Origin: Mycobacterium asiaticum
GTDB taxonomy: Bacteria > Actinomycetota > Actinomycetes > Mycobacteriales > Mycobacteriaceae
Assembly: GCF_001673635.1 (NCBI RefSeq)
Contig: NZ_LZMH01000008.1
Coordinates: forward strand, 62,001 to 126,000
Length of the DNA: 64,000 nucleotides
Direction: 5' to 3'
Shown: positions 46,746 through 57,578 of the stretch, one piece after another
Numbering within the stretch: position 1 is the first letter of the stretch
How the letters are laid out: the number at the start of each line of letters is the position of its first letter
Notes under the pieces: model-generated
The model's database searches: none
What the model saw: the letters and a program-made list of their open reading frames with translations, nothing else
What the model was told of the DNA's origin: nothing
Translations under genes and position numbers: made by a program

Positions 46746-49333
46746 TGGCACGCGGGTTCTCGGGTGCGATGCTCAAAGGCTTCGGTGCACGCGACCACAC
46801 GGCGACGGTGACCGAAACCGTAATGCTCGCACCGCATTTCGTCCGGATCAGGATGGAGTCCCCGACGCTGTTCGAGGACACCGAGGCGGAACCGGCCGCT
46901 TGGCTGCGGTTCTGGTTCCCGGATCCGAAGGGCTCCAAGACCGAATTCCAGCGCGGATACACGCTTTCCGAGGCTGACCCGGCGAGTGGACGCTTCGCGG
47001 TCGACGTGGTGCTGCACGAACCCGCCGGCCCAGCCTCGACGTGGGCGAGGACCGTTCAGCCGGGCGCCACCATCGCCGTCACGTCGCTGATGGGCTCCAC
47101 CCGCTTCGACCCGCCCGACGAGCAGCCCGCAGGCTATCTGCTGATCGGCGACTCCGCCTCGATCCCCGGCATGAACGGCATCATCGGAACCGTCCCGAAG
47201 GACGTGCCGATTGAGATGTATCTCGAGCAGCATGACGACAACGACACCCTGATCCCCATCGCCGAGCACCCCCGCCTACGGGTGCATTGGGTCACCCGGC
47301 GCGACGACAAGTCGTTGGCCGACGCAATCGAAACCCGTGACTGGTCCAACTGGTATGCCTGGGCCACCCCGGAAGCCAACACGCTCAAGCACGTTCGTAA
47401 ACGGCTCCGGGACGCATTCGGGTTCCCCAAGTCCGAGGTTCATGCGCAGGCGTACTGGAGCGCAGGCAAGGAAATGGGCACCCGCCGCGGCGAAGAGCCC
47501 GACGCCGCCGACCAGCCCGGTGACGAACAGCCGGAAATCGTTGCCGCACAGACCGAGTCAGCCTCCTCGGTTCCGGCCGCCCGCGGCAGCTGGCGTGCGC
47601 AGGCGGCGGGCCAGTTGCTGGCGCCCCTGCGCTCGGCGCTGATCATCTCCGGGGTGCTGCAAGCCGTCATCACGCTGGTGCAGCTGGCGCCGTTCGTGCT
47701 GCTGGTCGAATTGGCGCGGTTGCTGATCTCAGGCGCCGACGAGTCCCGGCTGTGGAACCTGGGCATCGCGGCCGTCTCGCTGCTGGGATTGGGCACCCTG
47801 CTCGGTGCCGCACTGACTCTCTGGCTTCATATCGTCGACGCGCGATTCGCCAGCGAGTTGCGGTCGCGGTTGTTGGGCAAGCTATCTCGTCTGCCGCTGG
47901 GCTGGTTCACCGCACGCGGATCTGGCTCCATCAAGCAACTGGTCCAGGACGACACCCTCGCGCTGCACTACCTGGTCACCCACGCCATTCCGGACGCGGT
48001 CAACGCCGCCGTCGCGCCGGTGGCGGTGTTGTTGTACCTGTTCGTCGTCGACTGGCGGGTAGCGCTCGTGCTGTTCGGGCCGGTCCTCGTTTACCTGATG
48101 ACGTCGTCGGCTCTGATGGTGCAGTCCGGCCCGCGTATCGCCCAGTCCCAGCGCTGGGCCGAGAAAATGGGTACCGAAGCCGGTGCCTACCTGGAAGGTC
48201 AACCGGTGATCCGCGTATTCGGCGGGGCCGCCGCGTCGACATTCCGTCGCCGTCTGGACGAATACATCGGATTCCTTGTTGCCTGGCAGCGTCCGCTGGC
48301 TGGCAAGAAGACCATGATGGACCTGGCCACGCGTCCGTCCACCTTCCTGTGGCTCATCGTCACGGCCGGCACCCTGCTGGTGGTGACGCACCGGATGGAC
48401 CCGGTGGATCTGCTTCCGTTCCTGTTGCTGGGCACCACCTTCGGGACCCGCTTGCTTGGTATCGGCTACGGGATCGCCGGCATTCGCGGTGGCACGCTGG
48501 CCGCCCGGCGCCTCCAAATCGCGCTCGCCGAGCCCGAACTCGAGGTCGAGGACCGTCCTCGCGAACCCTCCGATGCCGCTACGGTCGTCTTCGACCACGT
48601 GAGCTTCGCCTACCGCCCCGGTGTCCCGGTGATCCGCGATGTCTCGCTGCAGCTGCGACCGGGCACCGTCACCGCGCTCGTGGGTCCGTCGGGTTCCGGT
48701 AAGTCCACGCTGGCCGCCCTGCTGGCCCGGTTCCACGACATCCAGCAAGGCTCGATCCGGGTGGGCGGACAGGACATTCGGACCCTGACGGCCGACGAGC
48801 TGTACACCCGCGTCGGTTTCGTGTTGCAGGAGACCCAACTCGTGCACGGCACCGTCGCGGAGAACATCGCGCTCGCCGTGCCCGATGCCACCCTGGCGCA
48901 AATCCAGGATGCCGCCCGCGAGGCGCAGATCCACGACCGAATCCTGCGTCTGCCCAACGGCTACGACACAATCCTGGGTGCCAGCGCCGCACTCTCGGGC
49001 GGGGAGAAGCAACGACTGACCATCGCCCGTGCGATCCTGGCCGACACGCCGGTGCTGATCCTCGACGAGGCCACCGCATACGCCGACCCGGAATCGGAAT
49101 ACCTTGTGCAGCAAGCGCTCAACCGACTCACCAGAGACCGGACCGTCCTGGTGATCGCGCACCGGTTGCACACCATCACCGGCGCCGACCAGATCGTCGT
49201 GCTCGACCACGGGCGCATTGCCGAGCGCGGCACCCACGACGAACTGCTGGCCGCCGACGGCCGCTACCGCCGACTCTGGGAGACCGGACAACCCGTGTCC
49301 GCATCGATCGCAGGACAGGGGGCCGCTCGATGA
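46745..49333 (+). CDS. irtA: Mycobactin/carboxymycobactin ABC importer subunit IrtA with siderophore-reductase domain
   Basis: Half-transporter of 862 residues that imports iron-loaded siderophore and reduces it. Residues about 15-260 form a cytosolic siderophore-interacting FAD domain (R70-G-Y-T motif, [23 protein letters not shown]). This is followed by a six-helix exporter-type membrane domain (about 285-570) and an ATPase domain with Walker [10 protein letters not shown] near 647 and signature LSGGEKQ. ATG 46745 shares a base with the TetR stop. irtB overlaps by 4 bases. Confidence 0.96.
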   Translation: MARGFSGAMLKGFGARDHTATVTETVMLAPHFVRIRMESPTLFEDTEAEPAAWLRFWFPDPKGSKTEFQRGYTLSEADPASGRFAVDVVLHEPAGPASTWARTVQPGATIAVTSLMGSTRFDPPDEQPAGYLLIGDSASIPGMNGIIGTVPKDVPIEMYLEQHDDNDTLIPIAEHPRLRVHWVTRRDDKSLADAIETRDWSNWYAWATPEANTLKHVRKRLRDAFGFPKSEVHAQAYWSAGKEMGTRRGEEPDAADQPGDEQPEIVAAQTESASSVPAARGSWRAQAAGQLLAPLRSALIISGVLQAVITLVQLAPFVLLVELARLLISGADESRLWNLGIAAVSLLGLGTLLGAALTLWLHIVDARFASELRSRLLGKLSRLPLGWFTARGSGSIKQLVQDDTLALHYLVTHAIPDAVNAAVAPVAVLLYLFVVDWRVALVLFGPVLVYLMTSSALMVQSGPRIAQSQRWAEKMGTEAGAYLEGQPVIRVFGGAAASTFRRRLDEYIGFLVAWQRPLAGKKTMMDLATRPSTFLWLIVTAGTLLVVTHRMDPVDLLPFLLLGTTFGTRLLGIGYGIAGIRGGTLAARRLQIALAEPELEVEDRPREPSDAATVVFDHVSFAYRPGVPVIRDVSLQLRPGTVTALVGPSGSGKSTLAALLARFHDIQQGSIRVGGQDIRTLTADELYTRVGFVLQETQLVHGTVAENIALAVPDATLAQIQDAAREAQIHDRILRLPNGYDTILGASAALSGGEKQRLTIARAILADTPVLILDEATAYADPESEYLVQQALNRLTRDRTVLVIAHRLHTITGADQIVVLDHGRIAERGTHDELLAADGRYRRLWETGQPVSASIAGQGAAR

Positions 49334-51066
49334 TCCGCACCTGGATCGGCCTGGTGCCGGCGGACCGCCGCGCCAAAGTGCTGCGCTATGCCGTGCTCAC
49401 CTTCCTCTCGGTGGTGGTGCGCGCGGTGGGCACCGTGCTGCTCGTCCCGCTGGTGGGCGCCCTGTTCAGCGACTCGCCGCACCGGGCGCTGGTGTGGCTG
49501 GGCTGGCTCACCGCCGCGACCGTGCTCGGCTGGGTCATCGACACCGCCACGGCCAGAATCGGTTTCGATCTGGGATTCGCCGTGTTGGACCACACCCAGC
49601 ACGACATCGCCGACCGGCTGCCCGAAGTGCGGCTGGAGTGGTTCACCGCCGAGAACACCGCGACCGCGCGGCAGGCGATCGCCTCGACCGGGCCCGAGTT
49701 GGTCGGGTTGGTGGTCAACCTGCTGACGCCGCTGCTCAGCGCGGTGCTGCTACCCGCGGTGATCGCACTGGTCCTGTTGCCGATCTCCTGGCAGCTGGGC
49801 GCGGCCGCGCTGGCCGGTGTGCCGTTGCTGCTCGGGGCGCTTTGGGCATCGGTGCGCCTGTCGCGCCGGGCCGATGCCGCGGCGGGGGAGGCCAACAGCG
49901 CACTGACCGAACGCATCATCGAGTTCGCCCGCACCCAGCAGGCGTTGCGCGCCGCACGGCGCGTCGAGCCGGCCCGCAGCCTGGTCGGCGACGCGCTCAG
50001 CGCGCAGCACAGCGCGACGATGCGACTGCTGGGCATGCAGATCCCGGGTCAGTTATTGTTCAGCATCGCCAGCCAACTGGCGCTGATCCTGTTGGCCGGC
50101 GTCACCACGGCGCTGACGGTCGGCGGTACGCTCTCGGTGTCCGAGGCTGTTGCGTTGATCGTGGTGATGGCCCGCTACCTCGAGCCGTTCGTCACCGTGA
50201 GCGAGCTGGCGCCGGCACTGGAAACCGTACGCGCCACACTCGACCGCATCCGGTCGGTGCTGACCGCGCCGGCCCTGGGCGCCGGAGCGGCCGCCCTGCG
50301 CGACCCCTCCGCGGCGCCGCGCATCGAATTCGACGACGTCTCTTTCGCTTACGACGGTGGCGCACCGGTGCTGGACCAGGTCAGCTTCTCGTTGCAGCCG
50401 GGCACCGCGACCGCGATCGTCGGGCCGTCCGGATCCGGCAAGAGCACCATCCTTGCGCTGATCGCCGGACTGCACCAGCCGACCAGTGGCCGGGTGCTCA
50501 TCGACGGAGTGGACGCCACCACGCTGGACGCGGGTGCCCGTCAGCGCGCCAGCAGCGTCGTCTTCCAGCACCCGTACCTCTTCCACGGCACGATCCGGGA
50601 AAATGTCCTGGCCGGTGACCCGGAAGCCGACGACGAGCGGTTCGCGCGGGCAGTCCGCCTGGCCCGCGTCGACGAGCTCACCGGCAGATTGCCCGACGGG
50701 GTGGATACCGTTGTGGGCGAAGCGGGCTCGGCCCTGTCCGGGGGGGAACGCCAACGGGTCAGTATCGCGCGCGCCCTGCTGAAGGGCGCACCGACCCTGC
50801 TCGTCGACGAAGCGACCAGCGCCCTGGACAACGAGAACGAGGTGGCGGTGGTCGAGGCCCTGACGGCCGACCCGCACTCGCACACCCGGGTGATCGTGGC
50901 GCACCGGCTGGCCAGCATCCGGCACGCCGACCGGGTGCTGTTCCTGGAGAACGGTCGGGTGGTCGAGGATGGCGGCGTCGACGAGTTACTCGGTGCCGGT
51001 GGCCGTTTCAGCGAGTTCTGGCAACAGCAGCACGAGGCCGCGGACTGGCGGATCCTGGCCGAATAG
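49330..51066 (+). CDS. irtB: Mycobactin/carboxymycobactin ABC importer subunit IrtB
   Basis: Partner half-transporter of 578 residues with an exporter-type membrane domain (about 15-300) and an ATPase domain carrying Walker [10 protein letters not shown] near 367, signature LSGGERQ and Walker [12 protein letters not shown]. It lacks the reductase domain. Coupled to irtA by ATGA; the IrtAB heterodimer acts in the inner membrane. Confidence 0.96.
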   Translation: MIRTWIGLVPADRRAKVLRYAVLTFLSVVVRAVGTVLLVPLVGALFSDSPHRALVWLGWLTAATVLGWVIDTATARIGFDLGFAVLDHTQHDIADRLPEVRLEWFTAENTATARQAIASTGPELVGLVVNLLTPLLSAVLLPAVIALVLLPISWQLGAAALAGVPLLLGALWASVRLSRRADAAAGEANSALTERIIEFARTQQALRAARRVEPARSLVGDALSAQHSATMRLLGMQIPGQLLFSIASQLALILLAGVTTALTVGGTLSVSEAVALIVVMARYLEPFVTVSELAPALETVRATLDRIRSVLTAPALGAGAAALRDPSAAPRIEFDDVSFAYDGGAPVLDQVSFSLQPGTATAIVGPSGSGKSTILALIAGLHQPTSGRVLIDGVDATTLDAGARQRASSVVFQHPYLFHGTIRENVLAGDPEADDERFARAVRLARVDELTGRLPDGVDTVVGEAGSALSGGERQRVSIARALLKGAPTLLVDEATSALDNENEVAVVEALTADPHSHTRVIVAHRLASIRHADRVLFLENGRVVEDGGVDELLGAGGRFSEFWQQQHEAADWRILAE

Positions 51067-51119
51067 GTCCGCCGCAGGGGCATGCCGGTAGCTCATGCCG
51101 TATGTCTTACAGTTGTGAC

Positions 51120-52196
51120 ATGAGTGCCTTGTTGTCCATTCCGCGGTACCCCGCCGACGTCACGCCCGAGTGGCTGTCGGCGGCGCTGAGCCACCGGGGT
51201 ACCCCGGTCGAGGTGTCACAGGCCGACGTCGTGGCTATCGGTACCGGACAAACCGGGGCCACCTACCGGGTGACGGCCACCTACCGCACCGATCAGGGCG
51301 ATCTCCCGCAGACTTTCGTGATCAAGTTGCCGGCCCAGGACGATGCGGTCCGGGACCGCGTCGTCTTCGGCTACCGCAGTGAATGCGCGTTCTACACTTC
51401 GGTGGCCGACCGGGTAAGGGTGCCGGTACCCGACTGTTTTTATTGCGAAATCACCGATGATGCAATGGAATACGCGCTGTTACTGGCTGATCAGGCGCCC
51501 GCGGTACAGGGCGATCAGCTCGCCGGCTGTGGTGAGCAGGAGGCGCGGCTGGCGGTGACGGCGCTGGCCGGCCTGCACGGGCCCAGCTGGTGCGATCCGG
51601 TGTGGCTGGATCTGCCGGGCATCGCCTTCGGGCGTCCCGACGAGGATTCCGCCAAGGGCCTCGGTGACGTGGCGCAGATGAGCGCCGGCATCACCCTGGA
51701 CAAGCTGGGTGACCGGATGACCGCACAGGACCGTGAGACTTTCACCACCACAATGGCCTTGGTGACACCGTGGTTGCTTGCCGAGCGGGACCGCTTCGCG
51801 CTTCTGCACGGCGACTACCGGCTGGACAACCTGTTGTTCGATCCCGATCACACCCGGGTGAGCGTGGTGGACTGGCAGACCCTCGGCATCGGGCTGCCGG
51901 GGAGGGATCTGGCATATTTCGCGGCGACCAGCCTCGATTCCGAGCTACGCAAGGCCATCGAGGCAGAGCTCGTCGATGATTACCACCGAGCCCTGGTCGG
52001 ACACGGCGTCACCGATTATGACCGCGAAACCTGTTGGCGTGATTACCGCCTCGGTATGCCGCACACCGTGCTGATATCGGCGCTGGGCTTCGCCTTTGCG
52101 ACCGCCACCGAGCGTGGCGACGACATGGTGCTGACCATGCTGCGACGGGGGTGTGAGGCAATTCGCGACTTGGGCACGCTGGATCTGATCGGTTGA
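51120..52196 (+). CDS. Phosphotransferase of the APH/choline kinase-like fold
   Basis: A 358-residue small-molecule kinase-like protein. The catalytic loop LLHGDYRLDNLLF and the metal-binding VVDWQTLG are intact, so activity is expected. The acceptor is unknown; this branch resembles the ecdysteroid-kinase-like and acyl-CoA-dehydrogenase-linked phosphotransferases common in mycobacteria rather than true aminoglycoside kinases. ATG 51102 is an alternative start. Its stop and that of the convergent regulator are 2 bases apart, with no terminator between them. Confidence 0.82.
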   Translation: MSALLSIPRYPADVTPEWLSAALSHRGTPVEVSQADVVAIGTGQTGATYRVTATYRTDQGDLPQTFVIKLPAQDDAVRDRVVFGYRSECAFYTSVADRVRVPVPDCFYCEITDDAMEYALLLADQAPAVQGDQLAGCGEQEARLAVTALAGLHGPSWCDPVWLDLPGIAFGRPDEDSAKGLGDVAQMSAGITLDKLGDRMTAQDRETFTTTMALVTPWLLAERDRFALLHGDYRLDNLLFDPDHTRVSVVDWQTLGIGLPGRDLAYFAATSLDSELRKAIEAELVDDYHRALVGHGVTDYDRETCWRDYRLGMPHTVLISALGFAFATATERGDDMVLTMLRRGCEAIRDLGTLDLIG

Positions 52197-52198
52197 AC

Positions 52199-55100
52199 TC
52201 AGGTCCGTCGGGCCGCCTCTTGGATCAACTGGTAGCGCGAGGTCAGGCCGAGCTTGTTGTAGACGTGCGTCAGGTGAGTCTGCACGGTCCGCGGCGAGAC
52301 GAATAGGCGGGCGCCGATGTCCTTGTTGCCAAGTCCCTCTTGGGCCAGGTGCACGATGTTGAGCTCGGTCGGAGTGAGCGAGTCCCAACCGCTGGGCGGT
52401 CGTTTCCGTTCGCCGCGGCCGCGCTGCGCGTAGGCGATCGCTTCATCGGTGGACAGCGCCAGGCCGGCGGCCCATGCCTCGTCAAAGGCGTTGATGCCCA
52501 GTGCAGTTCGCGCTTCGTCCAGCGATCGGTGGTAAGCGGCGTCGTACACTCGGAAGCGCACGATTCCGGTACGTTCCCGAATCGCTTGTGCTGCCGCGTG
52601 CAGTCGCGTCGCCTCCAGGTGGCTGCCCGCTGCGTTGGTCAGCGTGGCCAGTACCTCCAGCAGATCCGGGACGAACAGGAGAGTGCTCATCTCGGCGGCG
52701 CGCGCCAGCGCCTCGTGTGCGTCGCGCTCTGCCTGTCCGAACTCGTTCTGCGCTAATGCGACCCGCGCCCGGGTGGTCAGTGCCTGTACTGAGAACCAGC
52801 CCAGCGCCATGTCCACATCTGTATCTGCGTGACGGCGGGCTGTTGCGAGGTCACCTTGGGCCAACGCGGCCTGGGCGGCAGGTTTGGCGACGGTAGTGGC
52901 AAGCCACGGCCACCCACCGAGGCGCTCGACGGTGGCGTCGCTGGCCTCGGCAGCCTGCGCCACGTCGCCGTCGGCAAGAGCGGTGAAAGCCAGCGCAGCG
53001 TAAGCAATGCCCTCCTGGTAGCCGCCGAGTTCGGCCGCACGGCCCAATGATTCGAGCACGATGGATCGGCCCTCAGCGGCTCGTCCGGTGTAGGCCAGTA
53101 GCTGGCCAAGAGCCGTTCGGGCGTTCACTTCCCAGATCAGCGCGTGTGCCAGGTCCGCTTCGATCATCAGTCCACGCAACTGCTTCTCGGCGCCCACAAG
53201 GTCGCCGCGCGCCGATTGCGCCCCGGCCAGACACCAGCGGCATGCTCGTGAGTAGCCTTGGTCGCCGATCTCGTCGGCCAGGGCGCGGCCCTCCTCCGCG
53301 GCCGCGATTCCGTGGTCCAGGTCCCCCGAGCCGACTGTAGCCATGAGTGCCTGGAAGTACAGGACCTGGCTCAAAAGCCAGCGGTCATCCATTCCGCGGG
53401 CCAACTCGGCGGCTTCCGACAGGATCGGACCGGACTGGTTGGCGTCCCAGGCGGTGACGCGTCCGAGCGCAGCCAAGGTGCGGGCCAACAACGCCGGATC
53501 ATCGAGTTCGCGCGCGATCGCCACCGCGCGGTGTGCCGCCTCGGCGCATTCGGCCGTGCGCATGTTGTCCAGGTATGCCTTATCGGCCAACGCTCGTGCC
53601 AGGTTGGTGGGTGTCACCTCGGTGGAGGCGGCACGTGCCAGTCCGATGTCAAGCCAATCCCTTCCTTCTTTGACGAGTCCCCGTGTCAACCAGAGCGCCT
53701 GCAACGATGTTGCCAGCCGTAACGCGCTGTCGATGTCGGAGTTTTCTTCGCTCCACGCGAATGCGGCACGCAGATTGTCAATCTCGGCTTCTGCCCGGTT
53801 CAGTTGTAGCGCCAGGTTTTTGGTCGCGGGAGCTTCCAAGGCCGCGGCCAGCCCGGTGTAGTAGTCGCGGTGGCGGTCTCGCACGGCAGCTCCGTCCGGC
53901 GACTCGGTAAGCTTTTCTTGGGCATACTGGCGGATCGTTTCCAGCAGCCGGTATCGGGTTGTGCCCCTCTCGGTTTCGGCAATCACCAGCGACTTGTCGA
54001 CGAGCAGAGCCAACACATCCAGCACCTGATGGCGCGCCAGGGTGCGGTCGCTGAGGACCTCCTGGCAGGCCGTCAGGTCGAATCCGCCTAGGAATACGGC
54101 CAATCGGCGGAACAATACGCGCTCGGGCTCGGTCAATAGATTGTGCGACCAGTCCACGGATGCCTGCAGCGTCTGCTGGCGGCGCACCGCGGTTCGCGAC
54201 CCTCCGGTCAACAACCGGAACCGGTCCCTCAGCCCCGCGAGGATCTCCTGGGGCGACAGAGCGCGCATCCGCGCGGCGGCCAGTTCGATTGCCAGCGGCA
54301 TGCCATCGAGGCGGCGGCAGATCTCCACGACGACATGTGAGTTGTCCTCACGGACGGCGAAGCTGGGCTGTACCTGACGCGCCCGATCGCTGAACAGCTG
54401 GACCGCGTCGTCGGCAAGCGACAGGGACGGCACCCGCCAGGTGACTTCACCGGGTACACCAATCGGCTCGCGACTGGTGGCCAGCACGGAAAGCCCGGGA
54501 CTGCCACCGATGAGGGCGGTGACGAGTTCGGCGGTCGCGTCGAGCAGATGCTCGCAGTTGTCCAGTATCAATAGCATCTTCCGCGCGCCGATGAATTGCA
54601 GCAGCTTGTTCTGCACAGACCGGCCTGGTTGGTCCGGTAGACCCAGTGCCCGCGCCACGGTGATCGGCACCAGGTCGGAGTCCACAATCGGGGCCAGATC
54701 GACCGCCCACACACCGTCCCGGAATTCGGCAGCCGCGGCCGCGGCGACCTCTACCGCCAAGCGGGTCTTGCCCACCCCGCCGGCGCCAGTGAGCGTCATC
54801 ATGCGGTTCTCGCCAAGGACCCCGCGCACCGCGGACATCTCCGCCGCCCGCCCGACGAAGCTGCTGAGCTGAACCGGAAGATGCGCAACGCTAAGGCTTT
54901 CCCGCAACCTCAGCGGCGCGAACTCGTTACACAAATCGGGGTGGCACAGTTGAACGATGCGTTCCGGCCGAGGCAGATCGCGCAACGGGTGGGTGCCCAA
55001 ATCGGCCAGCCACGCGTCCGCCGGAAGGGCGTCGGCGACCAGGTCGCTGGTGGTGCCGGACAGTACGGTTTGGCCGCCGTGGGCCAGCTCGCGCACTCGC

Positions 55101-55495
55101 GCCGTTCGATTGATGGCGGGCCCCACGTAATTGTTTTCATCGCGCAACTGCACTTCACCGGTATGGATGCCGATACGGAAACGCAGGGGGGCCAACGGGG
55201 CTCGCTGCAGCGCCAGCGCGCACGCCACAGCGTTCGATGCGCGGTGGAAGGCAAGCACGAAGCTGTCACCTTCGCCCTGCTCGGTGGGACGCACCCCGTC
55301 GTGTGCGCTGACGAGCAGGGCCAGCGTCCGGTCGAGGGCGGCGATCGCGGCGGTCATCTCCTCGGGCCTCGACTGCCAAAGCTGCGTTGATCCCTCGACG
55401 TCGGCCAGCAGCAACGTCACTGTTCCGGTCGGGAGATGCGCATTCATGGCGGCATCGCTCCAGTCAAAGGCAGCCAGTCGATCGATCTCGCTCAT
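52199..55495 (-). CDS. Multidomain LuxR regulator: class III cyclase, NB-ARC-like ATPase, TPR, LuxR HTH
   Basis: About 1098 residues, of the Rv0386/Rv1358/Rv2488c type. The class III cyclase domain (about 20-190) has both metal-binding aspartates (LLADVEGST, GEGDSFVL). Gln and Asn stand at the purine-selecting positions (TEQGEGD, NYVGPAINR), as in the active cyclase Rv0386. An ATPase domain follows with Walker A LTGAGGVGKTRLA and Walker B MLLILDNCEHLL, then TPR-like repeats (about 560-1000) and a C-terminal LuxR helix-turn-helix (GLGNKDIGARLFVSPRTVQTHL). ATG 55495 or ATG 55507 could be the start. The input signal is unknown. Confidence 0.92.
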   Translation of the reverse strand: MSEIDRLAAFDWSDAAMNAHLPTGTVTLLLADVEGSTQLWQSRPEEMTAAIAALDRTLALLVSAHDGVRPTEQGEGDSFVLAFHRASNAVACALALQRAPLAPLRFRIGIHTGEVQLRDENNYVGPAINRTARVRELAHGGQTVLSGTTSDLVADALPADAWLADLGTHPLRDLPRPERIVQLCHPDLCNEFAPLRLRESLSVAHLPVQLSSFVGRAAEMSAVRGVLGENRMMTLTGAGGVGKTRLAVEVAAAAAAEFRDGVWAVDLAPIVDSDLVPITVARALGLPDQPGRSVQNKLLQFIGARKMLLILDNCEHLLDATAELVTALIGGSPGLSVLATSREPIGVPGEVTWRVPSLSLADDAVQLFSDRARQVQPSFAVREDNSHVVVEICRRLDGMPLAIELAAARMRALSPQEILAGLRDRFRLLTGGSRTAVRRQQTLQASVDWSHNLLTEPERVLFRRLAVFLGGFDLTACQEVLSDRTLARHQVLDVLALLVDKSLVIAETERGTTRYRLLETIRQYAQEKLTESPDGAAVRDRHRDYYTGLAAALEAPATKNLALQLNRAEAEIDNLRAAFAWSEENSDIDSALRLATSLQALWLTRGLVKEGRDWLDIGLARAASTEVTPTNLARALADKAYLDNMRTAECAEAAHRAVAIARELDDPALLARTLAALGRVTAWDANQSGPILSEAAELARGMDDRWLLSQVLYFQALMATVGSGDLDHGIAAAEEGRALADEIGDQGYSRACRWCLAGAQSARGDLVGAEKQLRGLMIEADLAHALIWEVNARTALGQLLAYTGRAAEGRSIVLESLGRAAELGGYQEGIAYAALAFTALADGDVAQAAEASDATVERLGGWPWLATTVAKPAAQAALAQGDLATARRHADTDVDMALGWFSVQALTTRARVALAQNEFGQAERDAHEALARAAEMSTLLFVPDLLEVLATLTNAAGSHLEATRLHAAAQAIRERTGIVRFRVYDAAYHRSLDEARTALGINAFDEAWAAGLALSTDEAIAYAQRGRGERKRPPSGWDSLTPTELNIVHLAQEGLGNKDIGARLFVSPRTVQTHLTHVYNKLGLTSRYQLIQEAARRT

Positions 55496-55530
55496 GTTAA
55501 CCAGCATGCAGCCGGCGACGCCCGGAAAAC

Positions 55531-55548
55531 ATACGCGTCTGCGCGTAT
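55531..55548. promoter_or_regulatory. Inverted repeat upstream of the LuxR-type regulator
   Basis: ATACGCG (55531-55537) and CGCGTAT (55542-55548) form a 7-bp inverted repeat with a 4-base spacer. It lies 23 bases before ATG 55507, inside the 49-base gap to the next minus-strand gene. The position suits an operator for the regulator or its autoregulation. Confidence 0.45.
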
Positions 55549-55556
55549 ATCAACCG

Positions 55557-56378
55557 CTAGTACTGGGTGGATCCCTGATCGACGGGGATCTTGGCGGCGG
55601 TGATATTCCGCGATTCGTCGCTGGCCAGCCAGCAGACGGTGTCGGCAATATCCTCCGGCTCAGCGGCCCAACTGGGCAGGAAAGGCGTCAGCATGTTCGA
55701 CAGTTGCGGGTTGGTCTCCATGACTTTGCCCATGGCCGACACCATTTGGCCGCTGCCCATCGGCGAGTTCACTGGTCCCGGATGAACGCTGTTCACCCGG
55801 ATCGAGTGCTTGCCCAGTTCGGCGGCGAAGGCGCGAGCCAGCCCGGTGACGGCGTGCTTGCTGGCTGTGTAGTGCACCATGAACGGCTGCACTTTGGCGC
55901 CCGCCGCGGAGCTGATCAGGATGATGGACCCGCCGCGGCCGCCCTCGATGATCTTGTCCGCTCCGGCCATCACGGTGTTCCAGGTGCCGGTGACATTGAT
56001 GTCCATCACATCGCGGAAGTCTTCCGGGGTGATTTCGTTCCACGCTTGCGGTGCCGAAATACCCGCGTTGGCAACGATTATGTCCAGTCGGCCGAGCCGC
56101 GCGACGCCGTCGTCGACGACCCTGCGTAGCGCCGCCAGATCGCGGGTGTCGGCGGTGGCGGCGATGATCTTCCGCCCGGTCTGCTCCACCAGGCGGACGG
56201 TTTCGGCCAAGTCTTCGGGCGTGGCGGAATCGTAGGGGACACAGGGCGGCAATACGCCGGCGATGTCGATGGCGATGATGTCGGCGCCCTCGGCTGCCAT
56301 CCGCACGGCGTGCGCCCGTCCTTGCCCTCGCGCCGCCCCGGTGATGAATGCGACTTTGTCCCGCAGCCGGCCGGTCAC
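55557..56378 (-). CDS. Mycofactocin-type SDR family oxidoreductase
   Basis: A 273-residue short-chain dehydrogenase with the dinucleotide motif TGAARGQGRAHAVRMAAEGAD, NAG in VANAGISAPQ and the catalytic S-Y-K set (ISSAAG, YTASK). The ARGQGR motif and the insertion after the second strand (IAGVLPPCVPYDSATPEDL) are marks of the mycofactocin-dependent SDR group, which carries a non-exchangeable nicotinamide cofactor. It overlaps the acyl-CoA dehydrogenase gene by 4 bases and is its operon partner. Confidence 0.9.
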   Translation of the reverse strand: MTGRLRDKVAFITGAARGQGRAHAVRMAAEGADIIAIDIAGVLPPCVPYDSATPEDLAETVRLVEQTGRKIIAATADTRDLAALRRVVDDGVARLGRLDIIVANAGISAPQAWNEITPEDFRDVMDINVTGTWNTVMAGADKIIEGGRGGSIILISSAAGAKVQPFMVHYTASKHAVTGLARAFAAELGKHSIRVNSVHPGPVNSPMGSGQMVSAMGKVMETNPQLSNMLTPFLPSWAAEPEDIADTVCWLASDESRNITAAKIPVDQGSTQY

Positions 56379-57544
56379 CGCTGTGCCGCCTTGACCAGGT
56401 TCGCGCCGATGATCAGCTGCTGGATCTCGCTGGTCCCCTCATAGAGGCGCAGCAGGCGAACATCACGGTAGATCCTTTCGACCGGCACCCCGCGCATATA
56501 ACCGCTGCCCCCGTGGATCTGCACGGCGAGATCGGCTACCTTGCCGACCATTTCGGTGCAGAAGAGTTTGGCGGCCGACGGGGCGATCCGCCGGTCGGAG
56601 TTGCTGACCCACTGACGTGCGGTGTCGCGCACCAGAGCCCGGCCGGCGAGCACGCCGGTCTGCTGGTCGGCGAGCATCGCCTGCACCAACTGGAAGTTGC
56701 CGATCGGCGTTCCGCCCTGGGTGGCGGTCGCGGCGTAGGCCACGGATTCGTCGAGCGCGCGTTGAGCGGCACCGACGGCGATCGCGGCGATATGCACCCG
56801 GCCCCGGGCCAGGGAGGTCATGGCGGCGCGGTACCCGATGTCCTCGCTGCCACCGATCAGCGCCGTGTGATCCACGCGGACGTCGTCGAAGGCGACGTCG
56901 GCGGTCCAGGCGCCCTCCTGCCCCATCTTCGCGTCCTTGACGCCGACCGACACGCCCGGCGCGTCCGCGGGGACCAGGAAGACGGCAATGCCCGGGCCTT
57001 GATCGTCGGCGGGCCGGGTGCGGGCGAACACCACGAACAGGTTGGCGGTAGGCGCATTGGTAATGAAGCGCTTCTGTCCGGAAATCAACCAATCCTGGCC
57101 GTCTCGAACGGCTTTGGTCTTCAAACCGGCCGGATTGGAGCCGGCGCCCGGCTCGGTGAGCGCGAAGGACGCGACCACATCGCCGGAGGCGATCCCTTCC
57201 AGCCAACGTCCCTTCTGCTCGTCGGTGCCAAACCCGACCAGGACCTGTCCGGCAATGCCGTTGTTGGTGCCGAACATCGACCGCACCGCAAGCGAGGTGT
57301 ATCCCAGCTCCATTGCCAACTCGACGTCCTGAACCAGATTCAGGCCGAGCCCGCCCCACTCCTGCGGGATGGCGTAGCCGAACAGGCCCATCTTCTTGGC
57401 CTGGTCGCGAAGGTCGTCGGGCACCCGGTCCTCGTCCAGGATCTCCTGCTCCCGCGGAACGACCGCGGTACGGACGAACTGGCGGGTCTGCGCCAGGATC
57501 TCCTGGAAATCCTCGTCGGCGACTTCGGGAACCTCAGCCGTCAT
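56375..57544 (-). CDS. Acyl-CoA dehydrogenase
   Basis: A 389-residue FAD enzyme that introduces a 2,3 double bond into an acyl-CoA. It has the FAD-contacting ALTEPGAGSNPAG, FITNAPTANLF, the C-terminal IHGGSGYMRG and the catalytic-base region LYEGTSEIQQLI. GGAG lies upstream of ATG 57544, which supports this start over an upstream one at 57580. It heads a two-gene unit with the SDR and is divergent from the SDR-thiolase operon across the 57579-57603 palindrome. Confidence 0.93.
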   Translation of the reverse strand: MTAEVPEVADEDFQEILAQTRQFVRTAVVPREQEILDEDRVPDDLRDQAKKMGLFGYAIPQEWGGLGLNLVQDVELAMELGYTSLAVRSMFGTNNGIAGQVLVGFGTDEQKGRWLEGIASGDVVASFALTEPGAGSNPAGLKTKAVRDGQDWLISGQKRFITNAPTANLFVVFARTRPADDQGPGIAVFLVPADAPGVSVGVKDAKMGQEGAWTADVAFDDVRVDHTALIGGSEDIGYRAAMTSLARGRVHIAAIAVGAAQRALDESVAYAATATQGGTPIGNFQLVQAMLADQQTGVLAGRALVRDTARQWVSNSDRRIAPSAAKLFCTEMVGKVADLAVQIHGGSGYMRGVPVERIYRDVRLLRLYEGTSEIQQLIIGANLVKAAQR

Positions 57545-57578
57545 TGCAAGTGCTCCTTCGGCGGGTGGGCGACTTTGC

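Noticed and set aside
51120..52196. Aminoglycoside resistance gene
   Set aside because: The fold and HGD motif match, but the protein belongs to a broad small-molecule kinase-like group with no sign of a known aminoglycoside kinase.
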